This document shows, one piece after another, positions 18,022-26,073 of a DNA stretch of 64,000 bases. The DNA lies in NCBI RefSeq assembly GCF_000217815.1, contig NC_015707.1, forward strand, positions 310,001 through 374,000. Direction: 5' to 3'. Source of the DNA: Pseudothermotoga thermarum DSM 5069 (GTDB taxonomy: Bacteria; Thermotogota; Thermotogae; Thermotogales; DSM-5069). Position numbers and translations under genes: made by a program. Each line of letters begins with the position of its first letter. Position 1 is the stretch's first letter. Below the pieces are notes generated by a model. The model had not been told where the DNA came from, made no database searches, and worked only from the letters and a program-made list of their open reading frames with translations.

Positions 18022-18050
18022 TTGACAGAAATAATTTCCAGTTATAAAAT
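18022..18050 (+). promoter_or_regulatory. Promoter of the nanE-transporter operon
   Basis: TTGACA at 18022-18027, a 17-base spacer, and TAAAAT at 18045-18050. It lies in the 165-base gap between the GH2 gene and nanE, so the transporter and catabolic genes can be expressed separately from GH2. Confidence 0.55.
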
Positions 18051-18062
18051 CAAAATTGGAAA
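18035..18062. promoter_or_regulatory. Candidate operator overlapping the nanE promoter
   Basis: TTTCCAGTT and AATTGGAAA form an inverted repeat (eight of nine positions) separated by 10 bases, covering the -10 box and likely start site. The placement is that of a repressor site. The RpiR-family regulator at the end of the same operon is the natural candidate to bind it. Confidence 0.4.
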
Positions 18063-18086
18063 AAACTTCCAAAGGTGGTTCGAAAC

Positions 18087-18752
18087 GTGAGACAAATACC
18101 AAGGGGAATAATAATCAGCTGTCAACTTGAACCAGGCGATCCAATTGAAGATGTGTGTTTCGTTGTAAGTATGGCAAAGGCTGCGAAATATGCTGGTGCT
18201 GTGGCTATAAGGACAAACGAAGCAAAACATGTACGCGCTATTAAAGAATCCTTGGATATTCCAGTTATTGGGCTTGTGAAAGATAGAAATTATAAAGCTT
18301 TCATAACACCAACTTTTGAGCATGCAAAACAAGTTATTGAAGCAGGGGCAGATCTTGTAGCAATAGATTGTACAAGAAATGAAAGACCCGTTGAGTTGGA
18401 TAAACTGTTTGAACAAATAAGGTTAGAATTTCCCAATGTTGGAATTGTGGCAGACATCGCCGATGAGTTGGATGCAGAAAGGGTTCAAAGTCTAAAACCG
18501 GATTTCATCGCGACAACGCTTTGTGGATACACCTCTTACACCCAGGGATGGAGGATACCAAACCTTGATTTAGTTAAGAAGCTTTCAAAGAAACTGTTTA
18601 TACCAATAATTGCCGAGGGAGGATACTCAACGGTAGAAGAGGTTGAGAAAGCCTTTGAATATGGTGCTTACGCAGTCGTAATTGGCACTGCTATAACAAG
18701 ACCGTGGCTGACAATTCAAAGGTTTGTGCGTAGGGCACAACCATTCTTGTAA
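18087..18752 (+). CDS. nanE: N-acetylmannosamine-6-phosphate 2-epimerase
   Basis: Converts ManNAc-6-P to GlcNAc-6-P. The 221-residue TIM-barrel protein has the NanE hallmarks: IIISCQLEPGDP at the N-terminus, VAIRTNE, PVIGLVK with the likely catalytic Lys65, ITPT, VAIDCTRNERP, ATTLCGYTSYTQG, and IIAEGGYST with the likely acid Glu177. I start at the GTG 8 bases after GGTGG; another in-frame GTG lies 12 bases upstream within that site. It heads the operon nanE, binding protein, two permeases, ROK kinase, RpiR regulator. No N-acetylneuraminate lyase is nearby, so the pathway probably begins from free ManNAc rather than sialic acid. Confidence 0.93.
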   Translation: MRQIPRGIIISCQLEPGDPIEDVCFVVSMAKAAKYAGAVAIRTNEAKHVRAIKESLDIPVIGLVKDRNYKAFITPTFEHAKQVIEAGADLVAIDCTRNERPVELDKLFEQIRLEFPNVGIVADIADELDAERVQSLKPDFIATTLCGYTSYTQGWRIPNLDLVKKLSKKLFIPIIAEGGYSTVEEVEKAFEYGAYAVVIGTAITRPWLTIQRFVRRAQPFL

Positions 18753-18767
18753 GGGGGGTATGAAAAT

Positions 18768-20063
18768 ATGAGGAAAGTTCTAGTTGCATTTGTCCTTGCA
18801 TTTGCGATCCTTATGTTCTCCGCAACGAAAATAGTTATGGTGTACTGGCCAGGGCCAGAAAGTGAAGCTATGGAAAAGGTGGTAAGTTACTGGAATGCCA
18901 CCGAAGGAAAGAAACTTGGTATTGAAGTTGAAATCCTCAACTTTTCGAGAGAAGGTTTCTGGGAGAAGCAAGAAATTCTACTTAATGCGAGATCTTCAGA
19001 AGTAGATATAGTTTTTGTTGCTACCTACATAATCGGTAGGCTTGCTCCTCATCTGGTTCCTCTGGAGGGTTTCCAGCTTGATCCCAATGTGTTCATTGCA
19101 TCGGCTCTTGACAGCATGTCTTACGAGGGATTTCTCTACGGTTTACCTCTTGATGTGAGTAATCACTTTTTATACTATCGAAAAGACTTGATGGAAAAGC
19201 TTTTGAACGAACCAGCTTGGAGGACGAGATATGAGGAACTGTCTCAAAAATACTTAGGTAAAAAGCTGTCACCAAAGAGACCAAACGAATGGGAATGGGA
19301 TGATTACAAAGCTACAGCCATTTTCTTCACCAAAAAATATAATCCAGATTCACCAACCACTTATGGAAATGTGTTGCAAATGAAGAATCTTGTCTACAAT
19401 GTAATGATATGGAATGATGTGTTATGGTCAATGGGTGGATCTTGGTTTGATTCAACTGGTAAATTTAATATAAAAACTGAAGCAGCAAGGAAAGCAGCTG
19501 AGTTGTTTAAGACGCTTTATGATCTTGGAACAGTGCCCCCTGGTGTAACCACGTATGAGTTTGGAGAAGCTAATGAAGCATTTAAGAGTGGGAGTGTATT
19601 TATGATGATACAATGGTCTGCTGCTTATAACATACTAACTGATAAAACTCAGTCACCTTTAGTGTATGACAAGGTTGCACTTGCCCCAATTCCCGGTCCA
19701 AGACCATCTACACATGTTCATTCGCTTGGTGTAGCATTGAGCAAGTACAGCAAGAAAAAAGATGCGGCCTTGAAATTCTTGTCTTTCTTAGCAAGTGAAC
19801 AAGCAATGAAAATGTATGCTGAAAACGGGGGTATTCCACCGGTTGAGACCGTGCTCAAATCCCTCGGACATAAACGTCCAGAATTTCCTGTAATAGCAGA
19901 GCACGTTAGAAAGTATGGTTACGTTGAGGCAACTATTCCGGAGACAATGTCTATACTCGAAATAATTTCAAACAAATTGACTGCTTACTGGGCTGGACAA
20001 ATTGACTTGGATCGCACTCTTGACCAAATTCAAGCAGAAGTTGATACTCTTCTGAAAAAATAG
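18768..20063 (+). CDS. ABC transporter sugar-binding protein
   Basis: A 431-residue family-1 type solute-binding protein that captures a sugar outside the membrane and delivers it to the two permeases downstream. It has a cleavable signal peptide (MRKVLVAFVLAFAILMFSA) without a lipobox Cys, so it is periplasmic, under the toga. The mature part has the usual features of the group: an N-terminal MVYWPGPESEAMEKVV strand-helix, YGLPLDVSNHFLYYRKDLM in the hinge region, and a C-terminal region rich in aromatic residues. Strong GGGGGG-type ribosome site. A perfect hairpin follows its stop and may raise its expression over the permeases. Confidence 0.9.
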   Translation: MRKVLVAFVLAFAILMFSATKIVMVYWPGPESEAMEKVVSYWNATEGKKLGIEVEILNFSREGFWEKQEILLNARSSEVDIVFVATYIIGRLAPHLVPLEGFQLDPNVFIASALDSMSYEGFLYGLPLDVSNHFLYYRKDLMEKLLNEPAWRTRYEELSQKYLGKKLSPKRPNEWEWDDYKATAIFFTKKYNPDSPTTYGNVLQMKNLVYNVMIWNDVLWSMGGSWFDSTGKFNIKTEAARKAAELFKTLYDLGTVPPGVTTYEFGEANEAFKSGSVFMMIQWSAAYNILTDKTQSPLVYDKVALAPIPGPRPSTHVHSLGVALSKYSKKKDAALKFLSFLASEQAMKMYAENGGIPPVETVLKSLGHKRPEFPVIAEHVRKYGYVEATIPETMSILEIISNKLTAYWAGQIDLDRTLDQIQAEVDTLLKK

Positions 20064-20081
20064 AGCAAAAATTTCAAGGCA

Positions 20082-20110
20082 AAACCCCGCACAACTATTG
20101 TGCGGGGTTT
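20082..20110 (+). terminator. Intra-operon hairpin after the binding-protein gene
   Basis: AAACCCCGCACAA, a CTA loop, and TTGTGCGGGGTTT make a 13-base perfect stem 18 bases after the binding-protein stop. There is no U-tract beyond TTT, so it is probably a partial terminator or an RNA-stabilising processing hairpin that keeps the binding-protein transcript abundant relative to the permeases. Confidence 0.7.
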
Positions 20111-20133
20111 GTCATAACATAGAGGTGAGATTC

Positions 20134-21003
20134 GTGAATCCAAGATTTAGCAGAAAAGTAATAGGTTTTCTTTTCTATCTACCATTAATAGCTTTAGTAG
20201 TGGGCTTTTTTGCATACCTGCTGGCGTCTTCAATTTTTATTAGTTTTAAAAATGTCTTGTTCGGAGGCATGGCAGCCGCGAAATTTGTTGGTTTTAGCAA
20301 CTACATTGAACTGTTTTTTTCAAGAGATTTTTGGTATTCCATGAGGTTTAGTTTCATTTTTGGTATAACTACAGCATTTTTAGAATTAGCTCTTGGATTC
20401 TTGTTAGCTTACTATTTTTATTCGAAATTCCGTGGCTCAAAGTTTTTATTCACTTTTCTAATCAGTCCTATGTTTATTGCTCCTTCTCTTTTTGGCCTTA
20501 TGAACAGAATTCTTTTCAACAATTTTATCGGCCTCATTCCTGGTTATGTAAGATCTTTATTTGGAATAAGTGTTGATTTTTTTCATCCTAACAACATATT
20601 TTGGACACTTGTTGGAATAGATTTATTGCAGTGGACTCCATTTTTGTTTCTGATTATATACGCTGCCTTACTGGGAATACCAATTCAGCTAATAGAAGCA
20701 GCAAGTATAGATGGCGCAGGAAGATTTCAAAAAGTTGTAAATATTGTTCTTCCATACATCAAACCAGCGCTTATTTCTGGTGGTTTTCTTAGATTCATTG
20801 AATCATTCAGAAGTTTCGATTCCATCTATGTTTTGACAGGCGGTGGACCTGGCAGCCTCACTACAACAATAAGCATTTTTATCTATAGAACATCATTTAC
20901 AATGGGAAATCAAGGGTTATCAAGTGCTGCAGGAATTCTATTATTCTTGGTGATGCTATTTCCTTTGTTCCTTGCGTCAAAAGTAATGAGAAAAGAGTGG
21001 TGA
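20134..21003 (+). CDS. ABC sugar transporter permease (MalF/UgpA type)
   Basis: A 289-residue membrane permease with six predicted helices, first of the pair. The ATPase-contact EAA loop is AASIDGAGRFQKVVNIVLPY near residue 190. The C-terminal ILTGGGPGSLTTTISIFIYR-like segment (around 231-250) is typical of the UgpA/MalF group. The GTG start follows GAGGTGA; earlier in-frame codons lie within the preceding hairpin and have no ribosome site. As is usual in Thermotogales sugar operons, no ATPase gene is in the cluster, so a shared MsiK-type ATPase encoded elsewhere probably powers it. Confidence 0.92.
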   Translation: MNPRFSRKVIGFLFYLPLIALVVGFFAYLLASSIFISFKNVLFGGMAAAKFVGFSNYIELFFSRDFWYSMRFSFIFGITTAFLELALGFLLAYYFYSKFRGSKFLFTFLISPMFIAPSLFGLMNRILFNNFIGLIPGYVRSLFGISVDFFHPNNIFWTLVGIDLLQWTPFLFLIIYAALLGIPIQLIEAASIDGAGRFQKVVNIVLPYIKPALISGGFLRFIESFRSFDSIYVLTGGGPGSLTTTISIFIYRTSFTMGNQGLSSAAGILLFLVMLFPLFLASKVMRKEW

Positions 21004-21008
21004 TCTTA

Positions 21009-21827
21009 ATGAAACCTAAAAGAAGTTTTCTTGATTGGCTCATTATCCTTTGCGTTATCTTTATTTTCAACTTACCTTTGATAAACGTTGTGATGACCTC
21101 TCTCAAGGACAACAAAACTATTTCGCAGTCACCACCACCTTTGGTGTTTAATCCCACTATAGCTCATTATAGAGATATTTTCACTAGTTCCACTTTTTCC
21201 TTCTGGAGGTTTCTCAATAACAGTTTGCTGATAGCTTTGTTTTCCTCAGCTATAACACTTTTGTGCTGTCTTCCTGCTGCTTACGCATCCGTCAGACTTG
21301 GGCTTGGTCCAGGTTGGTTAATAAGTTTTGTGGCAAACCTTAGATCAGTTCCACTGGTGGTTTTTGCCCCATCTGTGTATGTTTTGTTTAAACAAATGAA
21401 TCTTGTAGATTCAAAACTGGGCATAATACTGATACACATACTGGTTAACTCACCAATGGCTTTGCTTTTGCTGGCAAGTTTCATGCAGGATATCCCTAAG
21501 GAAATTGAAGAAGCGGCTTATTTAGATGGAGCCAATAAATTGCTAATTCTTTTAAAGATAGTTTTTCCAATGCTTTCTTCATCAATTGCAGCAGTGTTCA
21601 TACTTAGTTTTGTGTACTCATGGAACGAGTTCTTATTTGCCCTAATACTGAGTATCAGACGTTCTACAACATTAACTGTTGGAGCAAGTTTGTTCATTAC
21701 CGCTTGGGGAGTTCAATGGGGAAGGATCGCTGCAGTTACCACACTTGCTGTTATTCCACCATTTCTGTTTGCTTTTTACGTTCAGAAGTACTTGGTAGAA
21801 GCCTTTTCGGGGGGAGTAAAGGAATGA
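21009..21827 (+). CDS. ABC sugar transporter permease (MalG/UgpE type)
   Basis: A 272-residue second permease with about six membrane helices. The EAA loop is EAAYLDGANKLLILLKIVFP near residue 160, and the C-terminal WNEFLFALILS segment is typical of MalG/UgpE. I start at the ATG at 21009, with GTGGTGA just upstream; the start is five bases after the first permease's stop. The stop overlaps the ROK kinase start (ATGA). It pairs with the permease and binding protein upstream. Confidence 0.92.
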   Translation: MKPKRSFLDWLIILCVIFIFNLPLINVVMTSLKDNKTISQSPPPLVFNPTIAHYRDIFTSSTFSFWRFLNNSLLIALFSSAITLLCCLPAAYASVRLGLGPGWLISFVANLRSVPLVVFAPSVYVLFKQMNLVDSKLGIILIHILVNSPMALLLLASFMQDIPKEIEEAAYLDGANKLLILLKIVFPMLSSSIAAVFILSFVYSWNEFLFALILSIRRSTTLTVGASLFITAWGVQWGRIAAVTTLAVIPPFLFAFYVQKYLVEAFSGGVKE

Positions 21828-22702
21828 ACAAGGTTATAGGCATCGACATTGGTGGCACTATGATCAAAGGTGGGATTGTCGAAGAAAAGATTATAAAAAC
21901 GAGGATTATCCAACCACTGGCTAAGAAGCAACCTATGGAGAGTTTGGATTCAGTAATAAAGAAACTCCTTAGAGCTGGGTATGAGCAAATCAAATGTATT
22001 GGTATAGCTACAGCTGGTAGAGTCGACTCGGACGATGGTGTTGTTCTTTATGCGTCACCGAATATTCCTAATTGGTCAAGCTTGCAACTATCAAAAATCC
22101 TGAGGAAAAGATATGATATACCATGCTACGTTATTAATGATGCTAAGGCTGCTGCTTTGGCAGAAGCTAAAATCCGAAACGTGTCGAACCTGGTCCTGCT
22201 GACAATTGGCACGGGGTTGGGTGGGGGAATAATTGTCAACGGGGAAATTCTTCAGGGTTTCAAATGGGAAGCTGGGGAAATTGGGCACACTATACTTCAT
22301 CCAAACGGCAGGCAATGCAACTGCGGAAAAAAAGGTTGTGCCGAGCAGTACATATCGATGAAGGTTCTGCACAGGTATGCGAAAGAAAGGGACAGGCACA
22401 GACTCATAGAAAGGTTTCATCAGAATGATCTGCAAATTGTTTCAGCGGTAGAAAGATTGGTTAAGGACCTGGTCATTTTGACAGACAAATTATTTTTAAC
22501 AATTGATCCTGAGTTTGTAGTAATCGGTGGAGGTTTTTGTGAATTAGGATCAAATGTGTTAGAAATCATCAGGAAACACCTAGAACCCTACGCTTCAAAG
22601 TCCCTTTACAGTCCATCACAAGTTGATCTGTCAACTCTTGGAAATGATGCTGGTATAATTGGTGCAGCTATGTACGCTGAAAGTCGAATCTCGGGAGGTT
22701 GA
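21824..22702 (+). CDS. ROK family sugar kinase, probable N-acetylmannosamine kinase
   Basis: A 292-residue ROK kinase. It has the N-terminal ATP-binding motif GIDIGGTMIKGG, the sugar-binding segment VINDAKAAALAEA, TIGTGLGGGIIVNG, and the ROK zinc site His155 with CNCGKKGC (Cys165, 167, 172). No helix-turn-helix is attached, so it is an enzyme rather than a ROK repressor. The genes next to it (nanE and a sugar importer) argue for ManNAc as substrate, making ManNAc-6-P for NanE; GlcNAc or another hexose is possible. The ATG at 21824 overlaps the permease stop by 4 bases and has a GGAGTAAAGG-type site. Longer in-frame starts run backward through the permease gene and are not credible. Confidence 0.88.
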   Translation: MNKVIGIDIGGTMIKGGIVEEKIIKTRIIQPLAKKQPMESLDSVIKKLLRAGYEQIKCIGIATAGRVDSDDGVVLYASPNIPNWSSLQLSKILRKRYDIPCYVINDAKAAALAEAKIRNVSNLVLLTIGTGLGGGIIVNGEILQGFKWEAGEIGHTILHPNGRQCNCGKKGCAEQYISMKVLHRYAKERDRHRLIERFHQNDLQIVSAVERLVKDLVILTDKLFLTIDPEFVVIGGGFCELGSNVLEIIRKHLEPYASKSLYSPSQVDLSTLGNDAGIIGAAMYAESRISGG

Positions 22703-22710
22703 CCAATTTC

Positions 22711-23535
22711 ATGGAAGATGTTCAGACCATTATAAAAGTTAACCAGAGGCTTTTTACTAAGAAAGAAAAAAAGCTTGCGGAATTTGTTATCACTCATCCA
22801 GAAGATGTTATTGATATGAGTGTAACGGAAGTAGCAGATACACTTGGTATTGGCGAGGGAACCGTGGTCCGGTTCTGTCAAAAACTCGGTTTCACCGGTT
22901 TTCACGCTTTCAAAATAGCCCTAGCAAAAAGTTTGGGAAAACAGGAAGAATTGGCAAGATCAAACGATATTTTGAATATTGTGAAAGAAAATCACATTAA
23001 AGCCATAGAAGAAACGTCCAATTTGCTTAAATTAAATGAAAAGATAGTGTACCAATGCGCCGAAAAAATAGCGAACTGTAGAAGACTTTATTTGTTGGGA
23101 GTGGGAGCCTCTGGTGTCACGGCTCTCGATGCTTACTATAAATTCATGCGAATTGGTATAGATGCAAGACACATGATGGACCCACATCTTCAGATTATGG
23201 ATTTATCAAGTTGTTGTGAAAAAGATTGTGTTCTGGCTTTTTCACAGAGTGGATCTACCGCCGTTGTTGTGGACATGGCAAAACTTGCAAAACAGAATGG
23301 AGCTTGTGTAATAGCCATTACTGGTTACAACAAATCTCCTTTAACCTCTTATGCAGATTTTATTTTGTTGACTGCGATTAGGGAAAATCCATTTCAAAGC
23401 GGGGCCATAAGGTCGAAAATAGCACAGTTACATGTTTTGGAGGTTCTATTTGAACAAACATGTTTGATTCTTTCAGATAAAGCAAGAAAAAGCATTGACC
23501 GTACAGCGCGAGCAGTAGAAGATTGGATATATTAA
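22711..23535 (+). CDS. RpiR family transcriptional regulator (HTH + SIS domain)
   Basis: A 274-residue regulator. Residues about 1-75 are the RpiR helix-turn-helix (MSVTEVADTLGIGEGTVVRF). Residues about 120-255 are an SIS sugar-phosphate domain (LYLLGVGASGVTALDAYYKF, then VLAFSQSGSTAVVVDMA). SIS regulators sense phosphosugars; ManNAc-6-P or GlcNAc-6-P would fit this operon. It likely controls the promoter at 18022-18050 through the inverted repeat there. I start at ATG 22711, 12 bases after GGGAGG; the spacing is long, but the in-frame TTG at 22699 directly abuts the site and cannot use it. Confidence 0.9.
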   Translation: MEDVQTIIKVNQRLFTKKEKKLAEFVITHPEDVIDMSVTEVADTLGIGEGTVVRFCQKLGFTGFHAFKIALAKSLGKQEELARSNDILNIVKENHIKAIEETSNLLKLNEKIVYQCAEKIANCRRLYLLGVGASGVTALDAYYKFMRIGIDARHMMDPHLQIMDLSSCCEKDCVLAFSQSGSTAVVVDMAKLAKQNGACVIAITGYNKSPLTSYADFILLTAIRENPFQSGAIRSKIAQLHVLEVLFEQTCLILSDKARKSIDRTARAVEDWIY

Positions 23536-23553
23536 TCTCTGAAGACCAGGAAC

Positions 23554-23582
23554 TTGAAAATTCCTTGATCTTCTGGTAATAT
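23554..23582 (+). promoter_or_regulatory. rpmB promoter
   Basis: TTGAAA at 23554-23559, a 17-base spacer and TAATAT at 23577-23582, about 32 bases before the rpmB start. Confidence 0.6.
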
Positions 23583-23614
23583 TGGTTGGAAAAAAACAGG
23601 AGAGGGGATCGAAG

Positions 23615-23815
23615 ATGGCAAAAAGATGCGAGATCTGCGGGAAAGGACCTGTGGCAGGTAAGACCATCAGCCATTCGAATAAGCACAACCCAAGAATGTT
23701 TAGACCGAACATCCAAAAGGTTCGAGTGAGAATGGAAGATGGCACAATCAAGACGATGAAAGTTTGTGCCAAATGCCTGAAAGCAGGCAAAGTTCAGAGG
23801 GTAACAGCAGCATGA
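23615..23815 (+). CDS. rpmB: 50S ribosomal protein L28
   Basis: A 66-residue ribosomal protein beginning [20 protein letters not shown]. It is the zinc-ribbon (C+) form, with CEIC near the start and CAKC near the end as the four metal ligands. The ATG has GAGGGG upstream; an in-frame ATG 33 bases earlier lacks one. It is a single-gene unit with its own promoter and a strong terminator. Confidence 0.97.
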   Translation: MAKRCEICGKGPVAGKTISHSNKHNPRMFRPNIQKVRVRMEDGTIKTMKVCAKCLKAGKVQRVTAA

Positions 23816-23850
23816 TCGCGCGGAAAATCCCGCGCGATTTTTATTTTATT
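23815..23850 (+). terminator. Rho-independent terminator after rpmB
   Basis: ATCGCGCGG, a six-base loop, CCGCGCGAT, then TTTTATTTTATT. Nine perfect GC-rich pairs with a U-rich tail. Confidence 0.9.
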
Positions 23851-23896
23851 ACCGCTTTTTTATTTTCCTAAACTCTCACATCCAAAATTTCTTGTG

Positions 23897-23926
23897 TTGA
23901 AAATGCTTCAAAGTGTTTGCTAAAAT
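23897..23926 (+). promoter_or_regulatory. Probable apt promoter
   Basis: TTGAAA at 23897-23902, an 18-base spacer and TAAAAT at 23921-23926, about 36 bases before the apt start. Confidence 0.45.
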
Positions 23927-23961
23927 TTTCATGTGCGATACTCAAAAAGGACGGTGGAAGG

Positions 23962-24474
23962 ATGGATTTGAAAAAATTTGTAAGGGATATTCCCGATTTT
24001 CCCGTCAAAGGTATCATCTTCAGGGATGTAACACCCCTTTTAAAATCGCCACAGGCTTTCAAATTTGCGGTGGACGAGATGGCTAGGATTCTGTCAGATG
24101 TTTCTTTCGATTGCATAGTTTCGCCCGAAGCGCGTGGGTTCATCTTTGGAGCTGCCTTGGCTTACAAGTTGGGAAAAGGTTTTGTACCAGTTCGTAAACC
24201 TGGCAAGCTGCCTTACGAAACTGTATCGCTTGAGTATCAACTCGAGTATGGTACGGCACAGCTTCAGATACACGCGGATGCCATCGAGCCTGGTCAAAAA
24301 GTTCTAATAGTGGACGACGTTCTTGCTACCGGTGGAACCGCTGAAGCTATTGGTAAACTCGTGCAAAAGCTAGGCGGGCAAGTGGCAGCTATGTGTTTTC
24401 TCATAGAGTTGACTTACCTCAACCCTAGGGAAAGGTTGAAAGGTTACGATGTTCGAACTGTTCTTAAATATTGA
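23962..24474 (+). CDS. apt: Adenine phosphoribosyltransferase
   Basis: Salvages adenine with PRPP to give AMP. The 170-residue protein starts MDLKKFVRDIPDFPVKGIIF and has the PRPP-binding motif VLIVDDVLATGGTA near residue 120 and SPEARGFIFGAALAYKLG near 56. Length and motifs are fully typical. I use the ATG with GGTGG upstream; an ATG 45 bases earlier lies at the predicted promoter. It is probably the first gene of an apt-pgi-ORF-coaE transcript. Confidence 0.96.
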   Translation: MDLKKFVRDIPDFPVKGIIFRDVTPLLKSPQAFKFAVDEMARILSDVSFDCIVSPEARGFIFGAALAYKLGKGFVPVRKPGKLPYETVSLEYQLEYGTAQLQIHADAIEPGQKVLIVDDVLATGGTAEAIGKLVQKLGGQVAAMCFLIELTYLNPRERLKGYDVRTVLKY

Positions 24475-24487
24475 GAGGTGAATTGAG

Positions 24488-25843
24488 ATGCTTCGCTTTG
24501 ATTTCAGCTTTATGTTTGAACCGAATGTGAAGGGTGGAATAACAGAGGAAGAATTTGAAGAGTGTAAGCCTTTGGTGGCAAAAGCAGTTGACGCTGTGGT
24601 GAAAAGTCGCCCAGGGTTTGTGAAGGTGATACTTGACAGAAGCCATATGGACGCGATTGAGGATATCAACCAATGGGTTCTTTCTTTTAACAACTTGGTC
24701 GTGATAGGAATCGGTGGATCAAGTCTTGGTGCGGTCGCTTTGGTGAACGCTTTAACACCACCTGATTGGAATTACCTTTCAAAACAAGAAAGAAAAGGTT
24801 ACTTGAGAATATTCTTTTTGGAAAACGTTGATCCCGATCAAACCGCAGCGGTTTTGGATGAAATCGACCCACGTGAAACCCTATTCGCTGTGATTTCAAA
24901 GTCTGGATCCACAGCCGAATGTTTAGCACATTATCAAATTGTAAGAGGGTTACTTCAAATAAGAGGTTTGAAACCTTCAAACCACATTGTTTTCATAACA
25001 GACCCTAAGAAAGGCTTTTTGAGAAAGATAGCAAGTGAAGAAAAGATACTCGCACTGGAGATACCGCCTGATCTGGGTGGAAGATTCAGTGTACTTTCTC
25101 CCGTGGGACTTCTTCCAGCAAGCGCGATAGGGGTGGATGTTAAGGCCTTGATCGACGGTGCACGCGACGCTTACGTTAAATGCTCTGATCTTAAAGTAGA
25201 AGCCAACCCAGCTGCCATGATTGCCTTGTGCCACTATCTTCACAAAAAGAAGGGTAGAACGATAACCGTCATGATGCCTTATTCAAATAGGTTATACTCT
25301 CTTGCCGATTGGTTCAGACAACTTTGGGCCGAAAGTCTTGGTAAGAAATATTCGTTGTCTGGAGAGGTTGTAAACGAAGGTTTAACACCGGTGAAAGCGT
25401 TGGGAGTGGTGGATCAGCATTCTCAACTTCAACTTTACATGGAAGGACCGGATGACAAAACGATCACTTTCATAGAAGTTGAAAAATTCGACAGGGATGT
25501 GCTTATTCCTTCAATTCATACAGAGGAAGAGATAAGCTACCTTGGTGGGAAAAAGTTGGCAGATCTTTTGAAGAGTGAGTTGATTGGAACAGAAAGGTCT
25601 TTGGCTGCCAACGGCAGGCCAAGCATGCGCGTCATTTTCCCAACCATAAACGCTTACGACATTGGTCAATTCTTCATGTACTACGAATTTGCAACGGCTT
25701 TGATGGGACAGTTGTTGAACATAAATCCTTACGATCAACCTGGCGTTGAACTTGGAAAACAGATCACTTATTCTTTGATGGGTAGGAAAAATTACGAGCA
25801 CATTCAATTTCCTGAGCCTGTGAAAAGGGTTGTGATAGATTGA
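24488..25843 (+). CDS. pgi: Glucose-6-phosphate isomerase
   Basis: Interconverts glucose-6-P and fructose-6-P in glycolysis. The 451-residue length matches the short bacterial form. Motifs seen: VIGIGGSSLGAVALVNAL (first SIS half), SKSGSTAECLAHY near residue 140, the PGI signature GGRFSVLSPVGLLPASAIG near 198, and the active-site segment WAESLGKK followed by HSQLQLYMEGPDD. The ATG follows GAGGTGA. A four-base TTGA overlap couples it to a small ORF and then coaE. Confidence 0.97.
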   Translation: MLRFDFSFMFEPNVKGGITEEEFEECKPLVAKAVDAVVKSRPGFVKVILDRSHMDAIEDINQWVLSFNNLVVIGIGGSSLGAVALVNALTPPDWNYLSKQERKGYLRIFFLENVDPDQTAAVLDEIDPRETLFAVISKSGSTAECLAHYQIVRGLLQIRGLKPSNHIVFITDPKKGFLRKIASEEKILALEIPPDLGGRFSVLSPVGLLPASAIGVDVKALIDGARDAYVKCSDLKVEANPAAMIALCHYLHKKKGRTITVMMPYSNRLYSLADWFRQLWAESLGKKYSLSGEVVNEGLTPVKALGVVDQHSQLQLYMEGPDDKTITFIEVEKFDRDVLIPSIHTEEEISYLGGKKLADLLKSELIGTERSLAANGRPSMRVIFPTINAYDIGQFFMYYEFATALMGQLLNINPYDQPGVELGKQITYSLMGRKNYEHIQFPEPVKRVVID

Positions 25844-26073
25844 CGCAGTATATTAAAAGGATTTTCAATCCGCTTGAAGTTTACTTTTTTCAAGACGGTG
25901 TCTTCGGTGAAAATATTTACGTCATCGTCGTCGAGGATGCAAAGTCCATCGGTAAAAAGGTCGTGGATTTTTACAACTTGGTAGGCGACGAGATACCGCT
26001 TGTCATACTTACAAAGGAAGAATGGGAGAATTTTGACAAAGCTTTGAAGCAAAAGGGTGAAAAGATCCTTTGA
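25840..26073 (+). CDS. Small conserved protein between pgi and coaE, function unknown
   Basis: A 77-residue protein with the charged C-terminal stretch VILTKEEWENFDKALKQKGE. No signal peptide, membrane segment or metal motif is present. The strand-helix pattern DGVFGENIYVIVVEDAKSIG vaguely recalls the metal/substrate strand of nucleotidyltransferases, but catalytic Asp pairs are not evident. It is tightly coupled: the TTG start overlaps the pgi stop by 4 bases, and its stop overlaps coaE by 4. A small gene in the same place is, as I recall, present in Thermotoga, so it is likely a real lineage-specific protein. Confidence 0.7.
   Translation: MTQYIKRIFNPLEVYFFQDGVFGENIYVIVVEDAKSIGKKVVDFYNLVGDEIPLVILTKEEWENFDKALKQKGEKIL

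Noticed and set aside
21620-21823. 68-residue N-terminal extension of the ROK kinase
   Set aside because: It would run through the permease gene in another frame; the ATG at 21824 begins the conserved GIDIGGT motif correctly.
18087-22702. Standard sialic acid catabolic operon
   Set aside because: NanE and a ROK kinase fit, but no NanA lyase, sialidase or sialate-type transporter is present in the window.
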